From Gammaproteobacteria bacterium (lineage in GTDB: Bacteria; Pseudomonadota; Gammaproteobacteria; Xanthomonadales; Marinicellaceae), in NCBI GenBank assembly GCA_041395445.1, contig JAWLAO010000001.1, positions 594,501 through 658,500 on the forward strand: DNA of 64,000 bases. The letters run 5' to 3'. The notes beneath the pieces were generated by a model. That model did not search any database. It was not told the origin of the DNA and worked only from the letters and a program-made list of their open reading frames with translations. Every line of letters begins with the position of its first letter. Position 1 is the first letter of the stretch. Both the position numbers and the translations under genes were made by a program. This document shows, in pieces, positions 1 to 7,438 of the stretch.

Positions 1-295
1 AGGTTTTATGAATAAACTGACTCACAGATTGAGATGGTTTTTTTTCTGAAAATTCAATATCTTCCGCCAAACCTGCTTTGTAATAACTCACACCGGCAAG
101 CCAATGCAATAAATCACACGTCGCTTCGATGGAATTTTTTCTGAAATGATAAACCTCTAAATCAAACTCAGGAAACTCAATTTCTTCACAAACTTTACCA
201 ACATTTTCCAACTCATAAGCCAGCATCAATCGGTAATTTGAAACATCAAAATCCCAATCGAGAAATTTAAAAACTTTATGAAATTGACTTGGCAT
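1..295 (-). CDS. murL: MurL-type UDP-MurNAc-L-Ala-L-Glu epimerase, N-terminal part
   Basis: An open minus-strand frame starts at an ATG at 295 and runs off the left edge, giving 98 residues. The stretch LLHWLAGVSYYKAGLA (residues ~64-79) matches the conserved N-terminal block of MurL (UDP-N-acetyl-alpha-D-muramoyl-L-alanyl-L-glutamate epimerase). MurL converts the L-Glu of UDP-MurNAc-L-Ala-L-Glu to D-Glu after MurD2 has added L-Glu, so D-Glu reaches the peptidoglycan stem without glutamate racemase. The protein is cytoplasmic. The partner murD2 would be expected next to it, but it is not visible here; only repeats lie upstream of this start. The family call rests on one remembered motif, and the catalytic part lies outside the window. 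Confidence 0.7.
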   Translation of the reverse strand, partial: MPSQFHKVFKFLDWDFDVSNYRLMLAYELENVGKVCEEIEFPEFDLEVYHFRKNSIEATCDLLHWLAGVSYYKAGLAEDIEFSEKKPSQSVSQFIHKT

Positions 296-424
296 AAATG
301 CTAAAAGTGACTTGAAATTATTGCTGAAGTTTTAGAGAGATGTATTCTGACATAGATTCAAAAAGACTGCAAAATAAACGGCTTTTAATGTTTCTTTTGC
401 TTGTGCGACCAGTACAACAAAACT

Positions 425-494
425 GTCATACTGAGTGGAATGGACATAATCCACGAACAAAGTCGTAAGTATCTCCTTACGATTGCATTTTTTT
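425..494. repeat. Intergenic repeat of GTCATnCTGAG type with hairpin
   Basis: The element begins with GTCATACTGAG (425-435). It ends in a perfect 7-bp hairpin TCGTAAG/CTTACGA (463-469 and 476-482) followed by a T-run (488-494). This layout resembles common short intergenic repeats of proteobacteria that begin GTCATYCTGAG. The hairpin plus T-run could also terminate plus-strand transcription. A related 11-mer in the opposite orientation, CTCAGGATGAC, lies at 1311-1321. No coding region is supported between 296 and 733. Confidence 0.45.
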
Positions 495-505
495 AAATAA
501 AAAAA

Positions 506-611
506 GGGTAGTTGGCTTTAGCCAATATACAAGGTTAGTGTTGAACGAAGTGAAGCCCAACAAATCGATTCAATATTTTGTTGGGCTTCGTAAACTTAGC
601 CCAACCTACCA
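506..611. repeat. Imperfect palindromic repeat (GTTGGGCTTCG type)
   Basis: The core is a perfect 13-bp inverted repeat, GAAGCCCAACAAA (552-564) against TTTGTTGGGCTTC (577-589), with a 12-base loop. The outer arms are imperfect: GGGTAGTTGGCTTTAGCC near 506-523 pairs with CTTAGCCCAACCTACC near 595-610. Similar GTAGGTTGGGCT elements are scattered between genes in many gammaproteobacteria. It may be a non-autonomous, REP/MITE-like element. Confidence 0.55.
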
Positions 612-733
612 GCTTTACACCACAAAATCAGTATGTTAGTATCAAAATCATTAAAACGAGTGTATTAATATACGCAAAATAATTAATATCTTGCATTGAT
701 GCACATATAATGAATTGTTATACTTCTTAATAG

Positions 734-1021
734 ATGGCTGAGCAAATAGAGATACACGGAGAGCAATGGAAGGTTGCCGACATTCAAAACAATGTTGAGT
801 GGGCTAGGCAGCAAAATTGGTTCTTCAAAAAATATGACAAACCAGACGATCATGAACATTGTCTTATTTGCTACTGGACTATCTTCGCCTCCGATAATGA
901 AGAAGAGTCAAGTGGCTATTTTTATGGGGGTAGTACTTGGCTATGTAACGAGTGCTATACAAAGTTTGTACAAAAATATAACAAGCAAAGGCAGCATCGC
1001 CCTTCTGTCTGGACGCGCTAA
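734..1021 (+). CDS. Small Cys-pair protein, probable integron gene cassette
   Basis: This is a 95-residue protein with two cysteine pairs, HCLIC (residues ~42-46) and LCNEC (~70-74), separated by an acidic stretch. The arrangement suggests a zinc-binding knuckle; no function is known to me. It lacks a signal peptide or membrane segment and is probably cytosolic. No Shine-Dalgarno is visible before the ATG. The last ~12 residues (KQRQHRPSVWTR) and the stop codon lie inside an attC-like hairpin, as is typical of integron cassette genes. It is the only plus-strand gene in this part of the window, surrounded by repeats, so recent arrival is likely. An overlapping frame (774-1046) looks like a shadow. 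Confidence 0.65.
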   Translation: MAEQIEIHGEQWKVADIQNNVEWARQQNWFFKKYDKPDDHEHCLICYWTIFASDNEEESSGYFYGGSTWLCNECYTKFVQKYNKQRQHRPSVWTR

Positions 1022-1048
1022 CGCTCGCCGCTGCTTTGGGTGTTAGTA
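976..1048 (+). mobile_element. attC-like integron recombination site
   Basis: The ends TAACA (979-983) and TGTTA (1041-1045) pair. Two mismatched bases follow (AG against GG), then CAAAG-CAGC pairs with GCTG-CTTTG with one unpaired G on the 5' arm. Paired R boxes, an unpaired spacer, paired L boxes and a single extrahelical base are the hallmarks of attC. The length (~73 bp) is within the usual range. The outer boxes ATATAAC and GTTAGTA fit the RYYYAAC/GTTRRRY consensus only partly. TGTTAGTA is repeated directly at 634-641, which could mark the other cassette boundary. No integrase gene is in the window. Confidence 0.6.
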
Positions 1049-1078
1049 AAATTCCCAACGAAGCAATAATTCCCCCTT

Positions 1079-1249
1079 AACTCTCACCGAAAATATTTTT
1101 GAGAATTTGGAATTACGAGGTATTTATGTCTGAGCGAAGCGAGTTCAAATACCTCGCCAAATTTTCGGAAATATTGAGGGAAACCGAAGGTTGAGAGTTC
1201 GGGGCGTGCTTTTGCGCTCCTTTTGCACGAACAAAAGGAGCAAAAAAAT
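1079..1249. repeat. Large nested palindromic intergenic repeat
   Basis: The outer arms are AACTCTCACC (1079-1088) and GGTTGAGAGTT (1189-1199). The middle arms, around 1092-1110 and 1157-1175, match with about three mismatches over 19 bases. The inner arms CGAGGTATTT (1116-1125) and AAATACCTCG (1147-1156) are perfect. A second hairpin, GCTCCTTTTG against CAAAAGGAGC, lies at about 1216-1241. The composite resembles long intergenic palindromes dispersed in proteobacterial genomes and encodes no protein. Together with the cassette site and the terminator at 1324-1348 it fills the 1022-1385 gap. Confidence 0.55.
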
Positions 1250-1323
1250 ACTAAAACAATGACTTGGCTGATAATAAACTTTTACAGAATGACAAGGTTT
1301 ATTTAAAACGCTCAGGATGACTC

Positions 1324-1348
1324 AAAAAAATGCCCTCTTTCGAGGGCA
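1324..1348 (-). terminator. Rho-independent terminator of the glycine-zipper gene
   Basis: Read on the minus strand, TGCCCTC-GAAA-GAGGGCA forms a 7-bp stem followed by seven T residues, 38 bases past the stop codon of the gene at 1386-1940. Confidence 0.8.
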
Positions 1349-1385
1349 AAGGGAGGAGCGATAATAATAAAATAAATTTTATTTG

Positions 1386-1940
1386 TTAATACTCAGCAAC
1401 TTGCACGTCAACTCTGACTCTCACACGTTCACCGGGATGGTTTTGCATGGTTGTGTGATAAACTTTGCGATCATATTCATAAGCCACATCGTATCCAACA
1501 ATGCGTTGCTCCGGAATGTATTCAGTCTCTGTGTAGCAATAGCCACCACGATTATCGTGACGATTGTTACCATAGCGATAGTCACGATTATGTTTTTCCG
1601 CATTCGCTCCTATAGCTGCACCCACAAAAACTCCTGCAGCTGTTGATGCTTTGCGACCATTGCCTTTGCCAAAACGGTTGCCGATAGCACCACCAATAAT
1701 TGCGCCTAAAATAGCTCCACCGCCACTGGCTCTTTGGGTGCGATAGTCACCATGATTTCTGTCGTATCTGTTATCCCTTGTACAAACTTGAGTTTCCTGA
1801 GGAATCTGATAGGTTTCATAAATGGGTTCGACATTGACAACTCTGGCATAGGAATAATCAGAATCATAACGTCCTGCACTCACCGCTGTCGCCAAAGATA
1901 AAATCGCAATACCTGATAATAATTTTTTTACAGCTTTCAT
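1386..1940 (-). CDS. Glycine-zipper 2TM domain envelope protein
   Basis: This 184-residue protein has an N-terminal signal peptide (residues 1-22, cleavage near SAG). A Tyr- and Arg-rich segment follows, then a glycine-zipper core at about 72-112 (GGGAILGAIIGGAIGNRFGKGNG...AAGVFVGAAIG, read in parts). That core is typical of the Rick_17kDa_Anti/glycine zipper 2TM family, whose members sit in or under the outer membrane. There is no lipobox cysteine, so this is not a SlyB-type lipoprotein. The C-terminal part alternates Tyr and charged residues and may form beta-strands. GAGGT lies 8 bases before the ATG. It is a single-gene unit with its own terminator. The exact role is unknown. Confidence 0.75.
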   Translation of the reverse strand: MKAVKKLLSGIAILSLATAVSAGRYDSDYSYARVVNVEPIYETYQIPQETQVCTRDNRYDRNHGDYRTQRASGGGAILGAIIGGAIGNRFGKGNGRKASTAAGVFVGAAIGANAEKHNRDYRYGNNRHDNRGGYCYTETEYIPEQRIVGYDVAYEYDRKVYHTTMQNHPGERVRVRVDVQVAEY

Positions 1941-2106
1941 AACAACTTACCTCATAGAGTTTTATTGAAGTGTGCTCAGTTTATAAAAATGTCAATGAAT
2001 GAAAGCTGAATGGAATAAATTTGTTTTATTGGCCAGTTTCTTGCCATTTATTTTATTTGTAATAGAATTCGTGTGTGTATTTGCACATATTTCAGGGGCA
2101 GTCAAA

Positions 2107-2664
2107 ATGAACACTTCACCGACAAATTCAGATTCCGACACTCTTCGTGTTTTAGCACAAGCAATAGCTAAGCTAATTCTGAGGTTTCGATTTTCTCGAA
2201 GTCGTTTCCTCACTTTGTTAGATGAAGAATTAGTCTTGCAGGCTAAGAACAATGATCCGCAAGCAAATAATGTCACATTGTCAATCCGTACTGGAATCAA
2301 CAGGCGATACATTCCGCAGTTGCTTAGTGGTGAAGCCATGCACTCCAAACCTGAAAGACTTAAAATGATTCTGGAAGATTTAAAGTGGACTTCACAAAAG
2401 CATTATCAATCAGGAAAAGTTCCGCTTAAAGGCTCTTTCAACACTTTTGAAACCATCTGTGAGCTCAGAGCTTCCGGCACATTAACTTACAAAGCGATTT
2501 TGGAAGAGTTAATTAAACAAGGTAAGGTCAAGATTGTTGGAAAGACAGTCGAAATTATTTCAAATTATTCTGAACAAGATAACAAACATCATGAATTTGC
2601 CAAGAATTCAGTTGAAAAAGTTTTTTATACCGTTGAAGAAATTATTCAATCAGAAAAAAACTAA
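2107..2664 (+). CDS. Putative helix-turn-helix protein, DUF6502-like
   Basis: From the ATG at 2107 this gives 185 residues. The N-terminal part (DTLRVLAQAIAKLILRFRFS, then VTLSIRTGINRRYIPQLL) resembles DUF6502 proteins. In those, a conserved ALARLLLRFGISY-type helix is followed by a winged-helix segment recognising a 'TGL.R..V..L' motif. The middle (YQSGKVPLKG...FETICELRASGTLTYKAILEELIKQGKV, read in parts) also fits that family. It is probably a cytosolic DNA-binding regulator, target unknown. The frame is open back to an ATG at 1999, which would add 36 hydrophobic residues resembling a membrane segment. I prefer 2107 because the family normally begins just before the helical block. It converges with and overlaps the 5'-nucleotidase end by 4 bases. 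Confidence 0.5.
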   Translation: MNTSPTNSDSDTLRVLAQAIAKLILRFRFSRSRFLTLLDEELVLQAKNNDPQANNVTLSIRTGINRRYIPQLLSGEAMHSKPERLKMILEDLKWTSQKHYQSGKVPLKGSFNTFETICELRASGTLTYKAILEELIKQGKVKIVGKTVEIISNYSEQDNKHHEFAKNSVEKVFYTVEEIIQSEKN

Positions 2665-3605
2665 TTAGGAGGATTATTTGCGATTCCGTGCGGAACATGA
2701 CCGGTTGTCAGCTTTTTGCGACTGGCTGACTTGACATAAACCAGTTGATCATCAAAGAAAATATCCGCTTTAAAAGCCTGCAAAAATTCAGATTTATCCA
2801 AGCCGCCCAGAAACAGAGCTTCATCAATGCGAATTCCCCATTTTCTCAAGGTCAGAATCACACGTTTATGCGAAGGAGCAGAACGAGCTGTTACTAAAGC
2901 GGTGCGAATAGGAGTTTCATCCACTTTGAATAACGATTGCAATTGATGAAGTGCGATTAAAAACGGCTTGAACGGACCTGCATTTAACGGAATCTCAGCA
3001 TTTTTTTGTTCATTTTGTTTAAATGCTTCCAAGCCTTGTTGCTTGTATATTTTTTCAGATTCATCGGAAAATAACACTGCATCCCCATCGAAAGCAATTT
3101 TGACTTGAGATTCACTATCTGAATCCAGCTCAATATTGCGAGTCATTAAATGAGCCGATGCATAACCGGCTTGCAATGCCAATTCAACATCTTTGTTATG
3201 AGCCGACAAGAATAAATGAGCACCAAATGCTTTCAGGTAGGAATAAGGCGACTTGCCATTGGAAAAAGCCGCTCTTTCTATCGACAACCCATAATGTTGA
3301 ATCGAGTTAAAAATTCGCAAACCCGTATCACCATTATTTCTGGAAACCAGAACCACTTCGACTAGCGGCGTTCCAATTTCAGGATGTTTAATTGCCAAAA
3401 GTTTTCTGACCAAATTAAAAGCAACACCGGGTTTTAAGGCTTCATCTTCATGCTCAAGTTGAAAATGACGATATTCATCGACACCTTTGTTTAAATAAAT
3501 CTCATGCTCATCACTTAGATCAAACAAGGTTCTTGAGGAAACCGCAATCACCAGAAACGGATTGTAAACAAGCTTATCCTTTGACTTAGATGATGAATTG
3601 CTCAT
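2661..3605 (-). CDS. Cytosolic 5'-nucleotidase (cN-I family)
   Basis: This 314-residue protein belongs to the 5-nucleotidase family (PF06189) related to eukaryotic cN-I, which hydrolyses nucleoside 5'-monophosphates. Supporting blocks are FLVIAVSSRTLFDL near the N-terminus, GVDEYRHFQLEHEDE, PGVAFNLVRKLL, VEVVLVSRNNGDTGLRIFNSI and IKIAFDGDAVLFSD-like VKIAFDGDAVLFSD. The DGD segment carries HAD-like catalytic aspartates. No signal peptide is present. The ATG at 3605 is chosen over an upstream TTG at 3641; it overlaps the end of nadK by 20 bases, so the two genes are very likely co-transcribed and translationally coupled. The pairing suggests nucleotide and NAD(P) turnover. Confidence 0.8.
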   Translation of the reverse strand: MSNSSSKSKDKLVYNPFLVIAVSSRTLFDLSDEHEIYLNKGVDEYRHFQLEHEDEALKPGVAFNLVRKLLAIKHPEIGTPLVEVVLVSRNNGDTGLRIFNSIQHYGLSIERAAFSNGKSPYSYLKAFGAHLFLSAHNKDVELALQAGYASAHLMTRNIELDSDSESQVKIAFDGDAVLFSDESEKIYKQQGLEAFKQNEQKNAEIPLNAGPFKPFLIALHQLQSLFKVDETPIRTALVTARSAPSHKRVILTLRKWGIRIDEALFLGGLDKSEFLQAFKADIFFDDQLVYVKSASRKKLTTGHVPHGIANNPPN

Positions 3606-4350
3606 TGATGATTCGATCTTCGAGATTATGTTCCGGGTCAAAAAGCAATTTCAGTTTGACGGATTTGTCTTCGTAAATTTGTACGCAATCAACATCCCTG
3701 ACTTCAAAATTATCAGCAGTCGCACTCACCGGACGTTTACCGCAATCCTGAATGCTGAATCGCACTTTTGCACTTGCCGGAATCACCGCTCCTTTCCAAC
3801 GCCTGGGACGAAAAGGACTGATGGGCGTTAATGCTAAAATGTCCGAGCCCAAAGGCAATACAGGACCATGTGCTGACAAATTGTAAGCGGTAGAACCAGC
3901 AGGTGTGGCGACCATAATGCCGTCGCCGACTAATTGTTCGATTTTTAATTGCTCATTGATATAAACTGTGATTCGTGCTGATTGACGGGTTTGTCTTAGT
4001 AATGAAACTTCGTTTATTGCCAATGCCTCATAGCGTTTCCCTTTGGTGGTTGTAGCTTCCATTTTCAAAGGATGTAAATTTGTGACTTGTGAGCTTTTGA
4101 TTCTGTCAATTAAATCGTCATCGGAGTAGCGATTCATCAAAAAACCAACTGTACCTCTTCGCATCCCAAAAACCGACTTGGAGTTTGGAATAAAACGATG
4201 CAAGGTATGAAGCATAAAACCATCACCGCCCAATGCCACTATGACGTCGGCTTCTTCAAAGGAAGTGATAAATTCGCTATATTTCTTTTTCAGAATTCGC
4301 AGAGAATTTTGGGCTTTTTGCGAGCGACTGGCAACGATGGATATTTTCAT
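3586..4350 (-). CDS. nadK: NAD kinase
   Basis: This 254-residue protein phosphorylates NAD to NADP in the cytosol. The diagnostic GGDG motif is at residues 41-44 (VIVALGGDGFMLHTLH). The second family block, VGDGIMVATPAGSTAYNLSA, with the following GPVLPL, forms the NAD-binding site. It is shorter than E. coli NadK (~292) because the N-terminal extension is lacking; such short forms occur in other proteobacteria. Translation starts at an ATG at 4350. It is the first gene of a two-gene unit with the overlapping 5'-nucleotidase. No regulatory site was recognised upstream. Confidence 0.9.
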   Translation of the reverse strand: MKISIVASRSQKAQNSLRILKKKYSEFITSFEEADVIVALGGDGFMLHTLHRFIPNSKSVFGMRRGTVGFLMNRYSDDDLIDRIKSSQVTNLHPLKMEATTTKGKRYEALAINEVSLLRQTRQSARITVYINEQLKIEQLVGDGIMVATPAGSTAYNLSAHGPVLPLGSDILALTPISPFRPRRWKGAVIPASAKVRFSIQDCGKRPVSATADNFEVRDVDCVQIYEDKSVKLKLLFDPEHNLEDRIINEQFII

Positions 4351-4382
4351 GTCTGAATGATAACACGAAGAAATATAAAGTT

Positions 4383-7379
4383 TTAATAACTACAGTTCAT
4401 ACCTGTTATTTTTGTTAATCTATTCATCACAATTTCACCTTCTCCAAAACCATAATGTTCGACATTGGGAGTCCATTTCATTTTTATCTCGTTATTGCTC
4501 AGTTTGATAAGCTCAATCTCTCCCCACTCTTTAACCTGAACCTGATTTGAATCAAAATAAGGAGGGAAGTCTGTTCCTGTTGTATAGAGAGACGACAAGG
4601 TAACTTTATTCTCATCAACTGTACCATTCCCTAATAGCCAAAATTGTTCACCATCTTTATAAGTAAACCATGTCATCAGCACTCTTTCTGCATTACCTCC
4701 CAGTATTTCAACTATAATTCCATGACCACTTTGATCCCTATTATAAAATGAGCCACTAAGACAAGCATCTATTGTCCCATTGCTTCTCTTGAAATCAGAT
4801 AAGTATGTGAATTTTCTTAACATCAACGAACCATCTTCAAATCCTTCTAAATAAGAATCCCATGAAATTTCAGCATGATTAGAACTATTAAAATTTATTG
4901 TCATCAATCCCCAAGGATTTGCATTCACGTCTTCACTTTCAAAATTAGGTGGAAAACTTGCTCCGTCAGTAATATATAAATCTACATAAGCAAGATCTTT
5001 ATTCAGCGGGCCTGTGCCGGTCAACCAAATTGGTACACCCTCACTCATGGTGTACCATGAGATAAACAATACTGGATATCCATTTTGTTTAAGTACTTCC
5101 ATTTGTACCCCATGCCCGAACTGCTCTGGGTTATTCCATAATCCATTCAAATCAGGATAATAATGTGTCCCAGGCATAAGACTAAAATCAATTCCAGAAA
5201 TATTGATATCTGTTACAGTGACTATTTCTGATAAACTTACATCACATTCTGAAATTCCACAATTATTCCCACCATAGGCCTGATTCACATAGTGTCTCTC
5301 ATTATTTGTAATAATTTTGTATGTACCTGGTTCTAGAGCAGATGTTTTGTAAAAACCTGAATTATCAGTGAAATAACTTTCAAGATATTCACCGGACTCT
5401 GAATATATTTTTACTTCTACATGTTTAATTGCAATATCTCTGAAATTGTCTTTCACTTGTCCTTCTATCGAACTACCTTTAGTAAGAGAGAAATTAATAT
5501 TTTCAACATCCACATCGGGAATATTGATTAAACTAGCTTCGCTAATATTACATGAGCTTCCACAGTCAATATTCGGATATAATTTATCTCTGTAGGCTTT
5601 CTCCGGATTCAAATTTCGCAATTCTCCTTTGAGGACTTTTCTACTTCCATTATTTGTTCTTACATAGTAATTTCCTGATTTTAATCCCTTTAACTTATAG
5701 TTCCCTTCAGAGTCTGTTTTGGTTACATCAACAAATTCTTCCTGTTCATTTAATACAACAACCAACATATCCTTTATTCCTGAATTATCAGTCTCATCAA
5801 TAACGCGACCTGAAATTGATTTTGCAGAGTTCAACCTGAAATTAACAATAGTCTCTGGTTCATCAAGACTTAACTCGACGAGTTGAGCTTTGGAAAAATC
5901 ACAGTTATTTCCTTCACATTCAACACCAGGAAATATTTGATTGACATAGTTTCTGTTGGATGCGTTCAGGCTGCTAAATCCAGTCTTGATATAATATCTC
6001 CCGGGTGGAATTCTGCTCGTCCAATAGTATCCCGAACCCTCATAGTCATAATTACCGCCAACATAATTTAAATTTTCATCATAAACTTCAACAAGGTCAT
6101 AGGAGTACTGTGTATCGTCATCGAGCAACATCTCTCCTGTTTGATTGTCTACGATTGAACCTTTTATCTTTACACCTGGTGTTTTTAATAACATATCAAC
6201 ACCGGTTAAATTTTCTCTTTTAGACACCCTTATCGGATACAAATCATAACTTGTCAAACATTCATGATAGAGACAGTCCAAATCTTTATATGATTTGCGA
6301 GTATAGTCATTTTTCATTGCAGACAAGAAATACTCTCCCTCAGCAAGCCCTGAAAACTTATAATCTACATAGTTTTGTTCATTCAAATCAAGATACAAAG
6401 TGTATGAATTTAAAAAGTTACGATAAGAACTCCTCAAATGCACAGTAGCAATGTTACCATCTTGATACTCACTTCCCTCAAAACTAATTTTTCCAGATAT
6501 TGTAGCCCCGTGATTTCTTTGAATATTAACAGTCTTTTTTTCGAATTTACTAAGAGTAATAACTTCTCCTTTTCCCGCTTCAATTTCTAACCAACATACA
6601 TAACAATCACCAAAACCGTAAATATAACCAACATATGTGTCCTGTTGTGTAATTGTATTATTAGCAAAGGGTTGATGTGAAGTTACAAAAAACTTATATT
6701 CACCCTGAGGTAAATATTGGTATAACATTCTTTGCGTATTTACAACACCATTTGCAAAATCTTGTCTCGTATATGAAACAGCTGTTTGCATTTGATTCTC
6801 TGAATCTAATATATATGCACCAAGAAAGTATTCACCATTATTATCATTATCAGTTATCACCAATAAAGCAGCTGGAGCCAGTCGAAAATCAATATCTTGT
6901 TTTGATTCTCCATTTTCGATATTGATAATGCTTTCCATCGGAGGTTGTGGATAGTAGCTCTGAGTTCGCTCATAATTGGCATGCCATAAAGTAGGCAAAT
7001 AATACGTAGGTTCATTAATATCGGGCTCAAAAGACTTATTACTAACCGAAATTAAATATTGACCATCAGCTAAATCATTAAATTCAAAAACCGAGTTTTC
7101 AACATTGACAGATTGAATATAACCCCAAGAATCAGTTTCATCAACTCTGCCAATGATACTCAGACTCATATTGGTATTATCCGGTATCAATTCGCCGGAA
7201 TCAGCATCATACAAAACTCCTGAAAGAGAAGCAGTACCGGATAAAGTTGATAGTCTATTTGTTTCAGTTAATAGCTTTTCATTATTTGTAGGTTCAAAAC
7301 CTTCGAATAATTGTTCTGATAAGTCAGAAGCATGCGATTGTAAAACAATGACAAAGAACAGGAAGCAAAGATATTTCAT
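4383..7379 (-). CDS. Large secreted protein with repeated carboxypeptidase-regulatory-like domains
   Basis: This 998-residue protein has a signal peptide (residues 1-17, cleaved after SHA). I see about five beta-sandwich modules of carboxypeptidase-regulatory/SdrD-B type, near 45-115, 288-355, 405-475, 525-590 and 640-700. Each starts like 'I.G.V.D..' and ends 'L..G.Y.I...'. Between modules recurs a cysteine-pair linker, for example GVECEGNNCDFSKA, NIDCGSSCNISEA and NNCGISECDVS, each followed by an aliphatic run. The C-terminus has two tandem ~100-residue modules (about 745-850 and 875-985) beginning GLWNNPEQFGHG and GSFYNRDQSGHG and sharing 'SWYT...W L.G.G' features. No enzymatic motif is seen. 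It is probably periplasmic, surface or secreted; function unknown. Confidence 0.75.
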   Translation of the reverse strand: MKYLCFLFFVIVLQSHASDLSEQLFEGFEPTNNEKLLTETNRLSTLSGTASLSGVLYDADSGELIPDNTNMSLSIIGRVDETDSWGYIQSVNVENSVFEFNDLADGQYLISVSNKSFEPDINEPTYYLPTLWHANYERTQSYYPQPPMESIINIENGESKQDIDFRLAPAALLVITDNDNNGEYFLGAYILDSENQMQTAVSYTRQDFANGVVNTQRMLYQYLPQGEYKFFVTSHQPFANNTITQQDTYVGYIYGFGDCYVCWLEIEAGKGEVITLSKFEKKTVNIQRNHGATISGKISFEGSEYQDGNIATVHLRSSYRNFLNSYTLYLDLNEQNYVDYKFSGLAEGEYFLSAMKNDYTRKSYKDLDCLYHECLTSYDLYPIRVSKRENLTGVDMLLKTPGVKIKGSIVDNQTGEMLLDDDTQYSYDLVEVYDENLNYVGGNYDYEGSGYYWTSRIPPGRYYIKTGFSSLNASNRNYVNQIFPGVECEGNNCDFSKAQLVELSLDEPETIVNFRLNSAKSISGRVIDETDNSGIKDMLVVVLNEQEEFVDVTKTDSEGNYKLKGLKSGNYYVRTNNGSRKVLKGELRNLNPEKAYRDKLYPNIDCGSSCNISEASLINIPDVDVENINFSLTKGSSIEGQVKDNFRDIAIKHVEVKIYSESGEYLESYFTDNSGFYKTSALEPGTYKIITNNERHYVNQAYGGNNCGISECDVSLSEIVTVTDINISGIDFSLMPGTHYYPDLNGLWNNPEQFGHGVQMEVLKQNGYPVLFISWYTMSEGVPIWLTGTGPLNKDLAYVDLYITDGASFPPNFESEDVNANPWGLMTINFNSSNHAEISWDSYLEGFEDGSLMLRKFTYLSDFKRSNGTIDACLSGSFYNRDQSGHGIIVEILGGNAERVLMTWFTYKDGEQFWLLGNGTVDENKVTLSSLYTTGTDFPPYFDSNQVQVKEWGEIELIKLSNNEIKMKWTPNVEHYGFGEGEIVMNRLTKITGMNCSY

Positions 7380-7438
7380 TTCTTAATTTCTCTCTTTTGA
7401 TCAAATTTATTTGATATTTCTATGGTGAACTTTCAATT

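Noticed and set aside
717..723. GTTATAC just before the 734 start as a second attC core
   Set aside because: No matching 5' arm can be found upstream; TGTTAGTA at 634 is a better boundary candidate.
774..1046. Open frame overlapping the cassette gene in another frame
   Set aside because: It lacks recognisable motifs, whereas the 734-1021 frame has paired cysteines and the usual cassette layout.
1999..2106. N-terminal hydrophobic extension of the HTH-like protein
   Set aside because: The family normally begins near the helical block; a membrane segment at that place is unexpected. Kept only as an alternative start.
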